Assembly (NCBI GenBank): GCA_937902805.1
Contig: CALEMB010000092.1
Coordinates: 1-9,030 of the forward strand
DNA: 9,030 nucleotides
Source of the DNA: an uncultured Bacteroidales bacterium
Lineage (GTDB): Bacteria; Bacteroidota; Bacteroidia; Bacteroidales; F082
Reading direction: 5' to 3'
Shown here: piece after piece, positions 7,433-9,030 of the stretch
How positions within the stretch are numbered: position 1 is the stretch's first letter
How the letters are laid out: every line of letters begins with the position of its first letter
Notes under the pieces: model-generated
The model's database searches: none
The model's input: only the letters and a program-made list of their open reading frames with translations
What the model was told of the DNA's origin: nothing
Translations under genes and position numbers: made by a program

Positions 7433-7439
7433 CCTCCTT
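7433..7439 (-). promoter_or_regulatory. strong Shine-Dalgarno sequence AAGGAGG
   Basis: On the minus strand AAGGAGG lies four bases before the ATG at 7428. Bacteroidetes genes seldom carry such a sequence and no other gene in this window has one. It fixes the start codon and may point to foreign origin. Confidence 0.75.
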
Positions 7440-7448
7440 ATTTTGCGG

Positions 7449-7456
7449 CAAAAGTA
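7449..7456 (-). promoter_or_regulatory. -7 promoter box of the second AAA ATPase (TACTTTTG)
   Basis: Read on the minus strand, TACTTTTG matches TAnnTTTG and lies 20 bases before the start codon, the same distance as in the other ATPase gene. The tandem repeats begin just upstream, in the place of the -33 element. Confidence 0.7.
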
Positions 7457-7462
7457 ATAAAA

Positions 7463-7543
7463 ATCCCTCATATAGGGAGATTTTTGATAAAAAAAGCACT
7501 GTTATAGGGAGATTTTTTGAAATTTTAGCACTTATTGAGGGAT
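7463..7543. repeat. 32-bp-period tandem repeats in the promoter of the second AAA ATPase
   Basis: Two units in exact 32-base register begin TATAGGGAGATTTTTGA (7471) and TATAGGGAGATTTTTTGA (7503, one extra T), and both carry AGCACT near their ends (7495 and 7527). A third, decayed unit begins TTGAGGGAT at 7535, again 32 bases on. At the promoter side, ATCCCTCA (7463-7470) is the exact reverse complement of TGAGGGAT (7536-7543), and TCCCT-CATAT-AGGGA (7464-7478) is a small palindrome. The array covers the -33 region of the ATPase promoter. An operator or protein recognition array is likely by position; the binding protein is unknown. Confidence 0.85.
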
Positions 7544-7558
7544 GATCTGCTTTTCTGA

Positions 7559-7672
7559 AAATACCTCATCTTCCAAGCACATGGTGTGGCCACCTATAAG
7601 ACAACCACCGACATGCCGGAAGAACTGCGACATGCTTTGCCTGATATTGAAGAACTGAAGAAGTTGTTGTAA
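7559..7672 (+). pseudogene. orphan C-terminal tail of an unrecognised protein
   Basis: After an in-frame TGA at 7556, a frame of 37 codons ends at TAA 7670-7672. It encodes a sensible protein-like tail (AHGVATYKTTTDMPEELR, then ALPDIEELKKLL) and has no ATG at its beginning. A strong terminator follows 20 bases later, as expected for the 3' end of a real gene. The upstream side runs straight into the last repeat unit before the second ATPase gene, so the rest of the original gene seems lost there. I do not recognise the family; the tail of a transposase is one possibility, with no firm support. Confidence 0.45.
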
Positions 7673-7692
7673 TTATTTCAGTTAAGAACAAG

Positions 7693-7723
7693 AAAGCCTC
7701 TCAAAATTTTGGGAGGCTTTTTT
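7693..7723 (+). terminator. Rho-independent terminator behind the orphan tail
   Basis: A 14-bp inverted repeat with one G-T pair, AAAGCCTCTCAAAA pairing with TTTTGGGAGGCTTT, is followed by a T-run to 7723. Its core GCCTCTCAAAATTTTG (7696-7711) is identical to that of the rpoD terminator. Confidence 0.88.
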
Positions 7724-7770
7724 GATGCACATTTTTTCTTCCATAAAACAAATTTCTGCCAATTTTACTA

Positions 7771-7796
7771 AAAATTGCTTCTATAAAAGCAATTTT
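7771..7796. repeat. 10-bp perfect palindrome upstream of the ATPase remnant
   Basis: AAAATTGCTT (7771-7780) and AAGCAATTTT (7787-7796) are exact reverse complements around CTATAA. A further arm AATTTT (7761-7766) pairs with the left arm as an alternative. The sequence CAATTTTG (7790-7797) matches TAnnTTTG in all but its first base. The arrangement, with a palindrome next to a -7-like box after a terminator, parallels the promoter of the first ATPase gene. No T-run follows, so termination is less likely. Confidence 0.6.
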
Positions 7797-7928
7797 GGCA
7801 ATCTCCGCGCCATAGACAACTACCCGAAATACGTCATCTCAATGACTCCACTCGTCACCCGCAACGACGACAACGGTATCACCCATTTGCATTTGCGGAA
7901 GTTTTTGATGGAGGGGCTGGAAGCATAA
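7785..7928 (+). pseudogene. C-terminal remnant of a third AAA/DUF4143-type ATPase
   Basis: The frame reads KSNFGNLRAIDNYPKYV, then ISMTPLVTRNDDNGITHLHL and RKFLMEGLEA before TAA at 7926-7928. This resembles the C-terminal end of Bacteroidetes ATP-binding proteins with a DUF4143 domain, which commonly finish with a pattern of the type FGNLLAI-DNYPKYV-S...GI-HLHLR-FL. Only about 47 codons remain. Walker A, Walker B and the nuclease core are absent, and the frame further upstream (from 7722) runs through a terminator and the palindrome and is not protein-like. It differs from the C-termini of both intact ATPases nearby. It is best read as a deletion remnant; family assignment is from memory of the pattern, not from a search. 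Confidence 0.6.
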
Positions 7929-8041
7929 AAAATGCCGTAACTCATGTACAATGGCTACCTACAATACCACCACCTGTTGATGAGAGAAGCAAAAGTCGTC
8001 TCCCTCTGCTTAAAGACGACCTTCAATAATTGAAACAATTA
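7929..8041. other. non-coding gap between the ATPase remnant and the lipoprotein gene
   Basis: A 33-codon open stretch on the plus strand ends at TAA 8027-8029 (tail SRLPLLKDDLQ), but it has no start or recognisable homology and I do not call it a gene. The gap also contains the hairpin at 7991-8020 and an 8-bp inverted repeat AATAATTG-AAA-CAATTATT (8025-8043) that overlaps the lipoprotein stop codon. Confidence 0.4.
7991..8020 (-). terminator. possible weak terminator of the lipoprotein gene
   Basis: GTCGTC (7995-8000) pairs with GACGAC (8015-8020) around a 14-base loop. Read on the minus strand, the stem is followed directly by TTTT. It lies 21 bases beyond the lipoprotein stop codon. The stem is short and the T-run brief, so this is tentative. 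Confidence 0.4.
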
Positions 8042-8719
8042 TTATTGTAACGAGCAAACTGGTCGGACTGGCCATTTTTCGCAACGACCACAACTTCCAA
8101 ACTCATATGAAACAGCCCCATCCGAATCACTATGCAGATACACAAAACATGCGCAGTATGGGTTTTCCGTATCAAGCATACTTGACCAATAACCTTCATT
8201 ACCATGGGTTGGCAAAAATACAGAGTTCCCATTAATCCCTGTAAACAAAATGCCTATAGTTCCACAATAAGTTGTTTCCTCCCATGAACATTCTGAAACA
8301 AGTTCATAAAATTCATTATTCGTTGGCGTTCTCCATCCTTCTCCCCAATTCACCGTGGCTGCATCATCGGATGCCACTAACCTTCTCAAATTATCAGTAA
8401 AACCATTCACACCATATTCCGAATTACTACAATATTTATTCAAAAAAATCTCTCCATCGTTAACTTGTCCATATTTGTAATTATCCCAACCATAATAAAC
8501 TCCTTTAGTTCTTGTCTCCCCCCAAGCATAATAATTTCCATCATCTTCTGGATTGCTTGCCCCCACATTACAAGTCGCCCATAATGTTCCGCTGGGCAAG
8601 CCTAAATCAACATATTTATGGCCGTTTAATTTACCAGACACTGTTACTTTTTGGCATCCAGACAATAACAACAAACACGAAGCAGCCACTGCAACTATCA
8701 TTACATAAATTTTCTTCAT
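8042..8719 (-). CDS. lipoprotein with Fibrobacter-succinogenes-major-paralogous-type domain
   Basis: The 225-residue protein starts at the ATG at 8719 (MKKIYVMIVAVAASCLLLLS), giving a proper type II signal peptide with lipobox LSGC and lipidated C22. An in-frame ATG ten codons upstream would add a charged, unlikely leader. The mature part shows the pattern of the Fib_succ_major (FISUMP) family: GHKYVDLGLPSGTLWATCNVG (33-53), YYAWGET (63-69), WGEGWRTPTNNEFYELV (125-141), GYWSS (176-180) and a final PVRPVC (217-222). These are surface or periplasmic domains common in gut Bacteroidetes; their function is not known. The mature chain has ten cysteines including the lipidated one. Directly after C22 is QKVTVS, without the acidic export signal seen on many surface lipoproteins of the phylum. 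A partial gene lies 66 bases upstream on the same strand and may share its transcript. Confidence 0.88.
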   Translation of the reverse strand: MKKIYVMIVAVAASCLLLLSGCQKVTVSGKLNGHKYVDLGLPSGTLWATCNVGASNPEDDGNYYAWGETRTKGVYYGWDNYKYGQVNDGEIFLNKYCSNSEYGVNGFTDNLRRLVASDDAATVNWGEGWRTPTNNEFYELVSECSWEETTYCGTIGILFTGINGNSVFLPTHGNEGYWSSMLDTENPYCACFVYLHSDSDGAVSYEFGSCGRCEKWPVRPVCSLQ

Positions 8720-8785
8720 TATACAATCCCTAATTCGTGACGGGCGCAACTTTTAATGATTATTTCTTTTTGTTCTTAACTTTCA

Positions 8786-9020
8786 TCAATTTGTTGAATT
8801 GGACAAAGTGTTCACAAAACTCTTCGCGCCAGATTGCATTCTCGAGAAATCATTTCCTAACGAAGTCGTGCAGTCCAAGACCAACATAATCAAGGCACTG
8901 CTTTTATCTTCAACCACATTGCTCGAACTACCTGGTGAAAACTCTGTTTCTCTGTCCCAACCGCCATTCGAGGTCTTTTTCCATAGTTTAATCCTATCCA
9001 TATCCGTCTGCGAAAGATCG
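8786..9020 (-). CDS. C-terminal part of a protein with a vWA-like motif (5' end missing)
   Basis: The frame is open from the contig end down to TGA at 8786-8788. The ATG at 9001 is not needed as the start, because codons before it (DLSQTD) read on up to about 9020, beyond which adapter-like bases begin. The visible tail holds RIKLWKKTSNGGWDRETEFS, an Ser-rich link, then SSALIMLVLDCTTSLGNDF and a helix MQSGAKSFVNTL. A hydrophobic strand followed by D-C-T-T-S resembles the first strand and metal-binding DxSxS/DxTxS of von Willebrand A domains, but only about 25 residues follow, too few for a full vWA fold. I do not recognise the protein with certainty. It lies upstream of, and in line with, the lipoprotein gene. 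Confidence 0.6.
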
Positions 9021-9030
9021 AGATCGGAAG
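9021..9030. other. Illumina adapter remnant at the contig end
   Basis: The last ten bases, AGATCGGAAG, are the first ten of the common Illumina adapter AGATCGGAAGAGC. A match flush with the end of the sequence is best explained by untrimmed read-through, so these bases should not be treated as genomic. Confidence 0.85.

Noticed and set aside
7471..7543. CRISPR array
   Set aside because: The units are direct 32-base tandem repeats without unique spacers, no cas gene is present, and they sit in a promoter.
6436..7545. Plus-strand frames opposite the second ATPase, one running on into the tandem repeats
   Set aside because: They are mirror frames of conserved ATPase motifs; the 7132-7545 frame ends in repeat DNA and has no plausible protein character.
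7722..7784. First 21 codons of the plus-strand frame leading into the ATPase remnant
   Set aside because: The ATG lies in the T-run of a terminator and the codons cross AT-rich palindromic DNA; the family-like sequence starts only at about 7785.
8720..8749. Extended start (ATG at 8749) for the lipoprotein
   Set aside because: It would put a charged stretch before the signal peptide; the ATG at 8719 gives a standard lipoprotein signal sequence.

Overview
The window looks like a contig-end fragment of a Bacteroidales chromosome (Prevotella/Bacteroides-like). The evidence is a short primary sigma factor without region 1.1, promoter boxes of the Bacteroidetes type TAnnTTTG, near absence of Shine-Dalgarno sequences, a lipoprotein with the Fibrobacter-succinogenes-major-paralogous-type domain, and several ATPases of the AAA/DUF4143 type that are abundant in this phylum. 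The genus cannot be fixed from the sequence alone.

Layout. (1) Positions 3-1016 hold the C-terminal part of a HipA-family serine/threonine kinase toxin, cut by the window start. (2) Positions 1058-4740 form a housekeeping block on the + strand: rpsO (ribosomal protein S15) with its own promoter and terminator, pnp (polynucleotide phosphorylase) and rpoD (primary sigma factor). A GC-rich hairpin lies between pnp and rpoD, and a strong terminator follows rpoD. (3) Positions 4754-7928 form an accessory patch: two intact but different AAA ATPases with C-terminal nuclease-like motifs (4835-6187 on + and 6256-7428 on -) face each other across a hairpin. A remnant of a third ATPase type lies at 7785-7928, and an orphan C-terminal tail of an unrecognised protein at 7559-7672. 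(4) Positions 8042-9020 carry, on the - strand, a small lipoprotein and upstream of it the C-terminal end of a protein with a vWA-like motif. (5) The last ten bases match the start of the Illumina adapter and are probably not genomic.

The most interesting pattern is in the accessory patch. Each intact ATPase gene has its own repeat structure sitting in its core promoter: a 16-bp perfect inverted repeat abutting the -7 box of the first, and 32-bp-period tandem repeats just upstream of the -7 box of the second. The third ATPase remnant is also preceded by a perfect 10-bp palindrome and a near-match -7 box, as if the body of the gene had been deleted between its promoter repeat and its 3' end. 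This suggests that these ATPase/nuclease genes travel with a cognate DNA repeat, which could be an operator for self-regulation or a recognition site. That link is inference; the repeats and motifs are read directly from the sequence.

The housekeeping genes need no special explanation: S15, PNPase and the primary sigma factor serve translation, RNA decay and transcription initiation, and their linkage is ordinary. No CRISPR array, tRNA, rRNA or complete insertion sequence was seen.
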